Assembly: GCA_950097015.1 (NCBI GenBank)
Contig: CATNEN010000029.1
Span: 434,001 to 498,000 of the forward strand
Length of the DNA stretch: 64,000 nucleotides
DNA from: Macrostomum hystrix
Lineage: Eukaryota; Platyhelminthes; Macrostomidae
Reading direction: 5' to 3'
The translations under genes were made by a program, and so were the position numbers. The notes beneath the pieces are model-generated. The model ran no database searches and was not told where the DNA came from. It saw nothing but the letters and a program-made list of their open reading frames with translations. Positions within the stretch are counted from its first letter, which is position 1. The number at the start of each line of letters is the position of its first letter. This document shows, piece by piece, positions 37,139 through 47,284 of this stretch.

Positions 37139-40100
37139 ATGCTGAGCCAAAGACAAGGGCATGAGTCTAGCTCACCAGTATGGATGGATGGCCCTCTGCA
37201 GCAACAGCAGCAGCAGCAGCAGCGGTTTGTTCAGCATTGCCAGTTGCATCAGCATCAACTTTTTGAAGACAAAAAACCTCCAGTTGAGTCCATTGTCTTC
37301 GACAGTTCGGCCACTCATTCTTTTCTGACGGTTGCGGAGGTCGACAAGCGTAAGAGCGGCGTCGACGGTGATACGAATGGCGACGAGCTGAATCAACAAC
37401 AGCAGCAACAGCAGCAGCAGCAGCAGCAGCAGTTGGGCATTGATTGTGTGGTCTGCGGTGACAGGGCGTCAGGTGAGGCTATCATAAAATGGGAATTTTT
37501 GTTAATCTGCGTTTAGATAGAATGCATGGGGTTGTGCGAGCGAAAAACTCAAACAAAAATAAAGAAAAAAATAGGAGCAATATGAACTGAAGGCACAGCC
37601 GCAGTTATTGCCCACGCATCGAACCGCTTTGTACAGCTGTTCAGTCCATGGTCAGGGGCGGCCGCCAGACCTTCCAAAATGACTTCCCCAACTGATTCTG
37701 GTAACAATTTTACAGCTTGCTCAACGTCACCATCGTTTCTGTTGGGCTGAGATTCGAACTCCGGACCTGTTGTATATCTCTGCTTGGCTACCTAGCTGCA
37801 TTTTTAGTAGTTTATTATTATCAAAGAATAGTACTTGCAATACTCAGTGCCCATCGATTGAATTCTCTCAGGCAAACACTATGGCCAGTTCTCGTGCGAG
37901 GGCTGCAAATCGTTCTTTAAGCGTTCGGTTCGGCGCAACCTCACCTACAGTTGCCGTGGAAACGGCGTCGGCGGCGCCTGCCCGGTGGACACGCAGCACC
38001 GGAACCAGTGCCAGAAATGCCGATTCGACAAGTGCCTCGCCCTGGGGATGCGTCGCGAAGCTGTTCAACGAGGCCGGGGCGGATTGTCGCCAATTCGTTC
38101 CCGAGCGAATTTTCAGCTGCCCGTGTCGGTAGGTGTTGTGTCAGGTGTTGTGTCAGGTGTTGTGTCAGGTGTTGTGTCAGGTGTTGCGTCAGGTGTTGTA
38201 TCAGGTGATGCGTCAGGTGTTGTGTCAGGTGTTGCATCAGGTGTTGTATCAGGTGATGCGTCAGGTTTTGTGTCAGGTGTTGTGTCAGGTGTTGTGTCAG
38301 GTGTTGTGTCAGGTGTTGTGTCAGGTGTTGTGCCAGGTGTTGAGTCAGGTGTTGCATCAGGTGTTGTATCAGGTGTTGCGTCAGGTGTTGTGTCAGGTGT
38401 TGTGTCAGGTGTTGAGTCAGGTGTTGTGTCAAGTGTTATATCTGGTGTTATGTCAGGTATTTTGTCAGGTGTTGTGTCAGGTGTTTGTGTCAGGTGTTGT
38501 GTCCGGTGTTGTGTCAAGTGTTGTGTCGGGTATTGTATCAGGGGTTGTGTCAGGTGATGTGTCAGGTGTTGAGTCAGGTGTTGTGTCAGGATGGAGTGAT
38601 TTATAACAGTTCTTTAATCTATTCCTCAATGATCCACAAGATCCCATATGAGATTCTGAAATAAAATAGATACCATATCCGACTAATGTTTTAGGTGTCT
38701 CCCTACGCGCCAAACAGTGGCTGGTGCTACAGTAACACATCGCCCCAGCAGCAGCAGCAGCAGCAAATCAGTGCCTGCTTCTCAAGCCTGCTCAGCAGTC
38801 TGGTTTGGACTGACCACCATCCACTGGCCTTGCCGCCCTGCTCCAGGCTGCCGCAGTCGCCGCCGACTTACCCGGATGTCGGCAACATCGGCTGCTGCTC
38901 CGGCGACTGGGTCCGGCAGCTGCTTTTCAGAGCGGTCTGCTGGGCCAGGAGGGCGCCATTCTTTGCCGACCTGAGCCAAGCCGACCAGCTGTGCCTCCTG
39001 CAGTCCAGCTGGGGACAGCTGATCGCGCTGACGCACCTGCAGCAGGTGGGGGTGCGGGGAGATGCCACGGGGATAATTGTCCACCAAGAGAGAGGGAAAC
39101 CACGGGATAATTGTCCAACAAGAGAGTGGGAAACCAGTGGGATAATTGTCCACCAAGAGAGTGGGAAACCACGGGGATAATTGTCCACCAAGAGAGTGGG
39201 AAACCACGGGATAATTGTCCATCAAGTGAGTGGGAAACCACAAGGATAATTGTCCACCAAGAGAGTGGGAAACCACGGGATAATTGTCCACCAAGAGAGT
39301 GGGAAACCACGGGATAATTGTCCAACAAGAGAGTGGGAAACCACGGGGATAATTGTCCAACAAGAGAGTGGGAAACCACGGGATAATTGTCCAACAAGAG
39401 AGTGGGAAACCACGGGATAATTGTCCACCAAGAGAGTGGGAAACCACAAGGATAATTGTCCATCAAGAGAGTGGGAAACCACGGGGATAATTATACACCA
39501 AGAGAGTGGGAAACCACGGGGATAATTGTCCACCAAGAGAGTGGGAAACCACGGGGATAATTGTCCACCAAGAGAGTGGGAAACCACGGGGATAATTGTC
39601 CATCAAGAGAGTGGGAAACCACAAGGATAATTGTCCACCAAGAGAGTGGGAAACCACGGGGATAATTGTCCATCAAGAGAGGGGGAAACCACAAGGATAA
39701 TTGTCCACCTAGAGAGTGGGAAACCACGGGGATAATTGTCCATCAAGTGAGTGGGAAACCACGGGGATAATTGTCCACCAAGAGAGTGGGAAACCACGGG
39801 ATAATTGTCCACCAAGAGAGTGGGAAACCACGGGATAATTGTACACCAAGAGAGTGGGAAACCACGGGATAATTGTCCACCAAGAGAGTGGGAAACCACG
39901 GGGATAATTGTCCATCAAGTGAGTGGGAAACCACAAGGATAATTGTCCACCAAGAGAGTGGGAAACCACGGGGATAATTGTCGACCAAGAGAGTGGGAAA
40001 CCACGGGGATAATTGTCGACCAAGTGAGTGGGTGTTGTCTTTCTACTGTTAGGAATGCAAATTCACTCATTACGCAGGCCGCAGAGGACGAGCAGTCAGG

Positions 40101-40560
40101 AGGATCCCTGTTCGCTGGCTTCGGCAGCCCCGCCGCGGCGGTCGCCCGTCTCCGCCAGATGCGAGCGGACACGGCCGAGCTGGCCTGCCTGAAGGCCCTG
40201 GCGCTGCTGAATCCGGACTGTCCGGGACTGCGCCAGCCCGCACAGGTGGAATCCGGCCAGGCCCGGGTGCAGTGGGCCCTAGCCGAGTACTGCCGCTTTA
40301 GACAGCCGAGCTCCTCCTTCACTGGCGGCGACAGTGGAAGCGGCGATCGTTTCGGCCGCCTGCTGCTGCGTCTACAGTCGATGGCCTCGACGCAGCCGCC
40401 GCCACCACCGGCGCCGACGCAGCTGGAGGCGGGGCGACTGATGCGCGACCTTCTTATCGGGCCGCAGCCGCACCCACCAGTGCCGCCACCTCCGCCGCAG
40501 CCGCCTCATGCATCAACCGCTACAATTTCAGGGCAACGCTTTGCTGGCTACTTGCAGTAG
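37139..40560 (+). CDS. NR2F: Nuclear receptor, NR2F/COUP-TF-like, 4 exons
   Basis: Zinc-finger transcription factor with 474 residues from exons 37139-37472, 37872-38128, 38695-39045 and 40078-40560, all GT-AG and in phase. The N-terminus has two polyglutamine runs. The DNA-binding domain reads [20 protein letters not shown] then [17 protein letters not shown]; the P-box CEGCKS and the end [11 protein letters not shown] are those of COUP-TF. The ligand-binding region shows [52 protein letters not shown] and LMRDLLI. Odd points: the second-finger D-box ([10 protein letters not shown]) has eight residues between the cysteines where COUP-TF has five, and between RFGRLLLRL and LMRDLLI the usual hydrophobic helix is replaced by a proline-rich link. 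The gene is tail-to-tail with the kinase. NR2C or NR2E membership is less likely given the P-box. Confidence 0.87.
37588..37802 (-). mobile_element. SINE family 1-related copy in nuclear receptor intron 1
   Basis: Plus-strand text ggcacagccgcag, acagctgttcagtccatgg, tgattctggtaac and the inverted B box gagattcgaactccgg follow the order of family 1 in reverse. It is shorter and more diverged than 8603-8912 and lacks the cagtgtcttgc block. Confidence 0.6.
38129..38592. repeat. Intronic minisatellite, 12-bp unit, about 38 copies
   Basis: Unit gttgtgtcaggt, starting at the donor itself (GTAGGTGTTG) of nuclear receptor intron 2. Each unit contains tcag followed directly by gtgttg, that is, an acceptor-like and a donor-like dinucleotide back to back. 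The exon frame remains open through more than 140 codons as a Gly-Val-Ser repeat. Confidence 0.92.
39066..40032. repeat. Intronic minisatellite, 34-35-bp unit, about 27 copies
   Basis: Unit core ggataattgtccaccaagag followed by agtgggaaaccacgg. It starts 20 bp after the donor of nuclear receptor intron 3 and ends about 45 bp before the acceptor. Length varies by the number of G (three or four). Confidence 0.9.
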
Positions 40561-41518
40561 GATACTTTGGACGTATTACTTATTATTCGAGCCAGTAAAT
40601 GGTATATTATTTTTTAGTACATGTAGTCATTGCTTTTGTTTTTTCATTAAGCACTTAGAAGATCAATGCATTTCATGTTAGCCCTTAGCAACAGCAGCAA
40701 TAGTTCTATTGCTACAAATTTACCTTTTAAGCCTTCGTCTTAGTCTTGTAAGTTTGTGTTGTCTCGCCTCTTTATATGTTTTTTTAGATAATCTATAATG
40801 CCAAATGAAAGCCTAAGTGGTAGGTCATCTTTAAAAATGGTGCTTAAGCCTTGCATTTTTTTGTTAAAAATTAGCCAAATTTTATTGCAACTCGTTGTCG
40901 GTAAAAAAACATCACACCAAAAGCTGAAATAAAAACATTTTTTTGTCTTCACAAGGACAAATACAACACTGTAAGTAATTGTTTAGAAAAAAATGTATTT
41001 TTTTCATTGGTTTGAAAATGGAAGACCGAGTTAGATTGCTCTTGTATTGATTGTCTAGTTTGTACAGTGATCACGTGACACAACGTTGATTCTCGGAATG
41101 TTAATTTTATTAGCTTAAAAATATTATAAAAATAGAAAAGGTTTAAAAACTAAAAAAACTTACTATATTGTTACACTATAAAAAAGTAATATGCGACAAA
41201 TAATTGCCAGCACATTTACGATTGCACACTCAGTAAAAAGCATTTAGCGGCACCGCGAAAATCTGATAATTGTCTATGGCTAAACTCGAATGTCTGTGCA
41301 ACTGCGATCTTTTTTTCTCGATGTCAGGTCAAGGACTTCTATAAATAGCAAAAAACATAGATGCTATGGATACAATATATAGAAGTCCTTAGTGCAAATA
41401 ATTTCTCCTTACTGATTCAATAGTCAATGGTAAAATCCGATTCGTAAAAGTCCACTAGTCTCTAAATCAGGTCTCTAGTCTCTAGGCAGCTCTCTAGTCT
41501 ATGGCCGAACCTCCATCA
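40561..41518. other. Intergenic gap between two convergent genes
   Basis: Holds the 3' ends of the nuclear receptor (plus) and the kinase (minus). AATAAA occurs on the plus strand near 40926 and on the minus strand at 41106-41111; either could be a polyadenylation signal, but both lie some distance from the stop codons. Otherwise AT-rich with no gene. Confidence 0.4.
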
Positions 41519-44500
41519 TCAAAGTCGGTCCACTATCCAATTTCCCTGCTCATTGTCGGCAGTGTTGAACTCTGGCTCAAAGCTTGCCGCGGCGGCGGCT
41601 GCGGCTGCCTCCTCTTCGGCGGCCAGACGGTCGCGCAGTTCGCCAAGCTCCTGACGCCAGGCGGCCTCGATGTCTCGCGCCTGGTCGGCCTCACGCTCGT
41701 CCATATGGCGCCTCCGCGCCGAAATCTCGCGCTCGGCCTCCTCGGACTGGCGCGAGGCGCGCTTGTCCAGCTCGGCCAATTCGCGGGCGGCCTTGGCCTC
41801 CAGCTCCGACAGCAGCTGGCGGGTCCGGTGGGCCTCCGATTCGTCGAATTCACGCTGCAGTCGGCGCTGGAGAGCCGCGTCCTCCGATGTGATTGGCTGG
41901 TTGGGCGGGGAAGGATGTGATTGGCTGGTTCGGCGGGGAATTATGTAATAGGCTGATTGGGCGGGGAAGGATGTGATTGGCTGGTTGGGCGGGGAAGGAT
42001 GTGATTGGCTGGTTCGGCGGGGAATTATGTAATAGGCTGATTGGGCGGGGAAGGATGTGGTTGGCTGGTTGGGTGGGGAAGGATCTGTGGCTGGATGGGC
42101 GGCGAAGGGATACTTCACGAGGGATTTGGGGATCTTTTACTATGGATTCTGGGATAATCAACAAAAGTGATTTTTTAATTTCACGACGAATTTAAAACTT
42201 TGAAAATTAAATATTATCTAGAATATTTGGGAAGGATTGAGCAAAGTTAAACGAGAGATTCGGGGATCTTTAAAGATGTAATTAGGAGTCATCAAATGAG
42301 GATTAGAATTGTCTTATTGGACAGAGCATTTTGACTGGGTTTTGACAAATCCTATAATTTTTTTAGACTACATTGTTGATCCCAAGCGAACCTTCGATCC
42401 CCGTGACGGCAGCTGCAGGCTGTCCCTGAAGGCGCTGGCTCGCACCGCTCGCTCCTCCTTGATGAGGCGCGGCCAGCCGCGGCGCTCCTCCACCTGGCGT
42501 CGAGCCAGGCCGTCTCGCTGCTCGTCCAGCCGTCGGCGCAGCTCCGCCGCCTCCAGCTCGCTCCGCTCATCCGCCAGCCGACGACGAAGGCGCCACCGGT
42601 CAGCCAGCTGACTTAGCCGGAGGTCACGCACCTCGGCTAGCCGGCGCTCCTCGGTTTCGGCTCGCTGACGACGCGCCCGAGACTCTAGTGCCAGTCGGGC
42701 TCGCTGACGCTCGCCGATTGAAGTCCTGGCGGCGTCGGCTTCTCGCTGAAGCCGCTGGAGGGCCGCCTCCAGCTCCTGTTTAGCCCGGGCCGCCTCGACT
42801 GCCCACCTGGCCGACAGCCGGTCTCGCTCCTCCGCTTGCACGGCGTCCAACTCCGCTTCAGCTTTGTGCTGCGCCCGTCCGCGCTGCTTCTGCTCGCGGA
42901 GCTCGGCACGCCTGACAAGTTTTGGGAGAATTGCGGATAGTTGCTAAGGGATTAGACGTGGTTGCTATGCGGTTAGACTTGGTTGCTATGGGGTTAGACT
43001 TGGTTGCTATGGTATTAGACGTTGGTCGCTATGGGACTAGATATGTTTGCTATGGGACTAGATATGTTTGCTATGGGATTATACGTGATTTCTATGAGAT
43101 TAGACGTGGTTGCTATGGGATTAGACACGGTTAATATAGGATTATACATGGTTGCTATACTGTATTTTAAAGCGCACCTGCTGAGAAACTGTTCCTGCAA
43201 CTTGCCCTCGTTCCCCTTGCGTACAGTGCGCATTGTGGTCGTAACAATGACATTGCCGCTGTCGTCAGTAAACACCCGCTTCTTGCTGATCACCACGGAG
43301 TCAGACTGCAAAAGGTAGCGGTTTCAGTGTTTACCTTTACGTTTTAAGAGACTTTCGACAGTTGCTACTATCAAAGCAGGAAGGCAGTAGAGTGAAACGC
43401 GAATTATTCATGCACAACAGTTTCTACGAGTACATTATTGTTTCTAAAAGCTAGAAAAAATCTTACGTCAGCCTCCGCAACGGAGGGAACCGACTTTTCG
43501 ATGTCCGCTGTCATGCTGCCACCGCCACCGCCGCCGCTCTCCAGCTGAACTATTGTGAAGTCGATTCCACCAGCAAGGGCTTCCAGCTCATCTTGCATCA
43601 CCAGCAGGACCACAGCAGGTATGCTGGGATCGCAGCCCTCGTCGGCGAGGACCTCCTCCAGAAGCTCCTGACACAATGAATCAGCCAGAGCATCCGTCCA
43701 TTGTGACTGCTGTTCAATTGAAGTCTAAAAATCGAACAAATGAAAAAAAATTGACTTTTCTTAGAGTTTAAGAAGCTAAAAAATAAAAAAAGCTACTGAC
43801 AGCAAAACCTGGCGGCGGCGCCAGTGTCTGATTTGGCTTCGACGCTGTTGAAGGTTTTGGCTTCGTTGCCGGCGGAAGCGTCGCTTTCTGTGCCGCTGTC
43901 GGTGTCGATGTTGGTGTCGGTGTCGATGTTGGTGTCGGTATCGATGTTGGTGTCGGTGTCGATGTTGGTGTCGGTGTCGATGTTGGTGTCGGTGTCGATG
44001 TTCGTGTCGGTGTCGATGTCGGTGTCGGTGTCGATGTTGGTGTCGGTGTCGATGTTGGTGTCGGTATCGATGTCAGTTGCGATATCGGTGTCGATTTCAG
44101 CGTTCCTTTCGGTGTCGATGTCGGCGTCGATGTCGCTGTCGAGATTGGTTTCGCCGAAGCTGCCGCCGGCCTGACCTCGACCTCCGGAGTAGCGCGCAGC
44201 TCGGAGACCAGGTTGCGCATGACCCGCCGATCGGTTTCGCTCAGTCCGACAAGAAAGTCACCAGCCAGTAGTTCGCCAGTTTTCGCCCGCATTTCGGGCG
44301 GCTTAACCAAGCACCTGGATAGAATGCTGTGAAAACTCGGCGACCACATGCTCTGCTTTGCAAGCCTGAAATTAGAAGGTAAATTCGAGGTTGCGCCATA
44401 TCTGTTGACTTGCTAAAGCCGGCTCTGACTCACTTTGGCGGATCTCCTTTAATGACGCGAATGATGACCCGAGCCGGCTGCAGGTTGTGATGCGGCGGCA

Positions 44501-45734
44501 GCATCTGGGCCAGCTCGATCAGCGTCACTCCGAGGCTCCAAACGTCGGCGCGTGAGTCGTATTTCTGAATATCTGTTGTCTCGCAGGCCATGACTTCGGG
44601 CGCCATCCAGTACTGCGAGCCAATGAACGTGCCGCGACGAGTCTCTGGCGAGTCGCCGATTGCCGAGACGCCAAAGTCTGCCAGTTTCACAACGGCGTCG
44701 GCGCTCAGCAAAACGTTTCCGGCCTTCACGTCGCGGTGTATGATGCCGTTTCCATGGAGATAGTGCAGCGCCCGGGTCATCTCCAGGCAGACAAACTTAA
44801 TTTGCGGCTCCGACAAGCCTCTGCGAAGGGGGCGAGTGGCAGAGTGGTTAACGCGGTCCCTGAGCTGGATTCCGCGGCGAGGCCACATTAATTCTGGGCG
44901 CAGCCGCGGAGAGAAGGCTTGAGGGCTGGGCTTGTCGTGCAATTTACGCCATTGAAGGAAAACCTCCAAGGCACAGTGAGAGTGTACACAGCCTGACGAT
45001 GAGAAAGTCAGGGCAGATGTACACACCTGCGTGAGCGTATGCCTGCGTTAAGTATCTGTGTGCGCGTGTGCTCAGGAGTCAGCGAAATGCGCAGAATTGC
45101 CTCCTCGCTGGCTGCGGGTCTAGTGTCACCAAATAATGTGCCATTGCTGCCCTCCTGTAATTATAATTAATAATCCTCTGCGAAGTGGGGGAGGTGGCAG
45201 AAAAAAGGTAGGAGCTGCCTTGTCGACAGTGGCAGAAGGAACTTCGCTCTCACCTGTCCAGCTCCATCATAACAGAGTCCAGAGCGCCCAGCTCGCAGAA
45301 CTCCAGGCAGAGCCACAGTTTGCTGCTATGCAGAAACGCATCCAACAGGCGAGTGATGTTAACGTGGGAACACCTGGCCAGGACGCTCACCTTGTGAATT
45401 AAGCGCGGACCAGATCAGAATGCTTTTTAAAGTCTTAGATTAAAATCATAAAAAATGTTGGATAATGCTCGAATTTTTTGCTCACCTCAGTCATGCTCTC
45501 TTCCAGATCCTCTTCGCTGTCGATGGACACCTGCTTGATGGCGGCCAACTCGCCAGTCTGCAGGTGTTTAGCTCGGAACACCTCGCCGAATGCGCCATCG
45601 CCGAGCTTCTCCTCCCTGGCCCAGGTGAGGAGGGGATCCACGCCGTGTTTCACCGCCGGGTGCAGCCGCAGCTTTGGCGACTCATTTTGACGCTTGCCCA
45701 ATCGGCCGTGCTTTAGAAACTCCAGTAGGCCCAT
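41519..45734 (-). CDS. SLK: Ste20-family kinase, SLK/STK10 (LOK) type, 8 exons
   Basis: Germinal-centre kinase with an N-terminal Ser/Thr kinase domain and a C-terminal coiled coil. Exons in coding order: 45734-45486, 45390-45254, 44820-44434, 44365-43801, 43724-43467, 43305-43178, 42911-42392, 41881-41519; all in phase, 868 residues. Seen: glycine loop LGDGAFGEVF (44-53), lysine in AAIK (67), HRDVKAGN (157-164), DFG (177-179), YWMAPEV, DVWSLGVTLIELAQMLPPHH. Exon 4 adds a PTPTST-repeat linker. Exons 6-8 carry TDDSGNVIVTTTMRTVRKG, a long Arg/Glu/Ala coiled coil and WPRLIKEERAVRASAFRDSL, which align with the conserved tail (PKK domain) of SLK and STK10. The protein is shorter than human SLK mainly in the linker and end. 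The start ATG precedes MGLLEFLKHGRL, comparable to the family N-terminus. Intron 2 holds a SINE that abuts the splice acceptor. Confidence 0.9.
41890..42112. repeat. Intronic minisatellite, about 28-bp unit, 8 copies
   Basis: Units of gatgtgattggctggttggg followed by cggggaag alternate with a ttatgtaataggctga form, giving a three-unit order that appears twice. It abuts the acceptor of the last kinase exon (minus strand), so that the usual pyrimidine tract is formed by repeat sequence. Confidence 0.85.
42930..43155. repeat. Intronic minisatellite, about 21-bp unit, 10 copies
   Basis: Unit ggttgctatgggattagacg, diverged, in kinase intron 6 between 42911 and 43178. Confidence 0.85.
43885..44135 (-). 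repeat. Coding minisatellite encoding Thr/Pro/Ser linker
   Basis: Plus-strand unit gtgtcgatgttggtgtcg, 18 bp, translated on the minus strand as PTPTST repeats. It lies inside kinase exon 4, between the kinase domain and the coiled coil, and is flanked by in-frame unique sequence (ELRATPEVEV before, AQKATLPPATKPKPSTASKP after). This is the clearest array in the window that is really translated. Confidence 0.85.
44818..45185 (+). mobile_element. SINE family 2 in kinase intron 2, with target-site duplication
   Basis: The body 44829-45174 has a tRNA-like head (gtggcagagtggttaacgcg), gctggattccgcggcga, then the family blocks ending in attgctgccctcctg and a taattataattaataat tail. It is flanked by a direct repeat cctctgcgaag at 44818-44828 and 45175-45185. 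On the minus strand this duplicated site reads cttcgcagagg and contains the 3' splice site of kinase exon 3. Confidence 0.82.
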
Positions 45735-46015
45735 GCGATCAGCTGGCTGGGCTATGGGGCAAGGCATGTGTTGAATAGCTTTATCAAAACAGTTCACGCA
45801 AAGTTAAAATTGTCTATGCTATAATAAATATGACAAAGCAAAATTATTAGCTAATAACGCACATATTTATACAAATTAAGACTTAATGCACTTTAGCGCA
45901 GTAAAAATATTTTTTCACAATTAGATATGCACTAGCAAGTTTTGCCCCCCTTCGGAGAGCAGAAATACTTTTAATTCGTCTAGTATATACTTTGTAGCAG
46001 CTGAATTTACAGCTT
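45735..46015. other. 5' flank of the kinase gene
   Basis: AT-rich, about 280 bp between the kinase start codon and the next array. A further in-frame ATG (MPCPIAQPAD) lies 33 bp upstream of the chosen start. No TATA box or other clear promoter element is visible. Confidence 0.35.
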
Positions 46016-46019
46016 TTTA

Positions 46020-47280
46020 AAGCTACAATGAACCCCAGTTGACAATGATCCCCCAGTTGACAATGATCCCCCAGTTGACAATGAACCCCCAGTTGACAAT
46101 GAACCCCCAGTTGACAACGATCCCCCAGTTGACAATGATCCCCCATTTGACAATGATCCCCCAGTTGACAATGATCCCACAGTTGACAATGATCCCCCAG
46201 TTGACAAAGATCCCCCAGTTCACAATGATCACCCAGTTCATGATGATCCCCCAGTTGATGATGATCCCCCAGTTGAAAATGATCCCCCAGTTGACAATGA
46301 TCCCCCAGTTGACAATGATCCCCCAGTTAACAAAGATCCCCCAGTTCACAATGATCCCCCAGTTGATGAAGTCTCCCCATTGATGATGATCCCCAGTTAA
46401 CAATGTTCCTCCATTTGACAATGTTCCCCCAGTTGACAATGATCCCCCAGTTGATGATGATCACCCAGTTGACAATGATCCCCCAGTTGACAATGATCCC
46501 CCAGTTGACAATGATCCCCCAGTTGACAATGATCCTCCAGTTGATGATGATCCCCCAGTTGAAAATGATCCCCCAGTTGACAATGATCCCCCAGTTGAGA
46601 ATGATCCCCCAGTTGACAATGATCCCCCAGTTAACAAAGATCCCCCAGTTCACAATGGTCCCCCAGTTGATGAAGTCTCCCCATTGATGATGATCCCTAG
46701 TTAACAATGTTCCTCCAGTTGACAATGTTCCCCCAGTTGACAATGATCCCCCAGTTGACAACGATCCCCCAGTTGACAATGATCCCCCAGTTGACAATGA
46801 TCCCCCAGTTGACAATGATCCCACAGTATACAATGATCCCCCAGTTGACAAAGATCCCCCAGTTCACAATGATCCCCCAGTTGACAAAGATCCCCCAGTT
46901 CTCAATGATCCCCCAGTTGATGATGATCCCCAGTTGATGATGATTCCCCAGTTGACAATTATCCCCCAGTTGACCATTACCCCCCAGTTGACAATGATCT
47001 CTCAGTTCACAATGATCCCCCAGTTGACAATGATCCCCCAGTTGACAATGAACCCCCAGTTGACAATGAACCCCCAGTTGACAAAGATCCCCCAGTTGAC
47101 AATGATCCCCCATTTGACAATGATCCCCCAGTTGACAATGATCCCCCAGTTGACAATGATCCCCCAGTTGACAATGATCCCCCAGTTGACAATGATCCCC
47201 CAGTCGACAATTATCCCCCAGTTTACCATGATCCCCCAGTTCACCATGATCCCCATTTTGATGATGACTCCCCAGTTGAC
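46020..47280. repeat. Minisatellite, 18-bp unit, about 68 copies
   Basis: Unit ttgacaatgatcccccag with gatgatgat and caaagat variants. As 18 is a multiple of three and stops are rare, long frames are open on both strands, but they hold nothing except the repeat. A block near 46250-46400 recurs near 46540-46700, a higher-order copy of about 300 bp. Confidence 0.92.
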
Positions 47281-47284
47281 GTTG

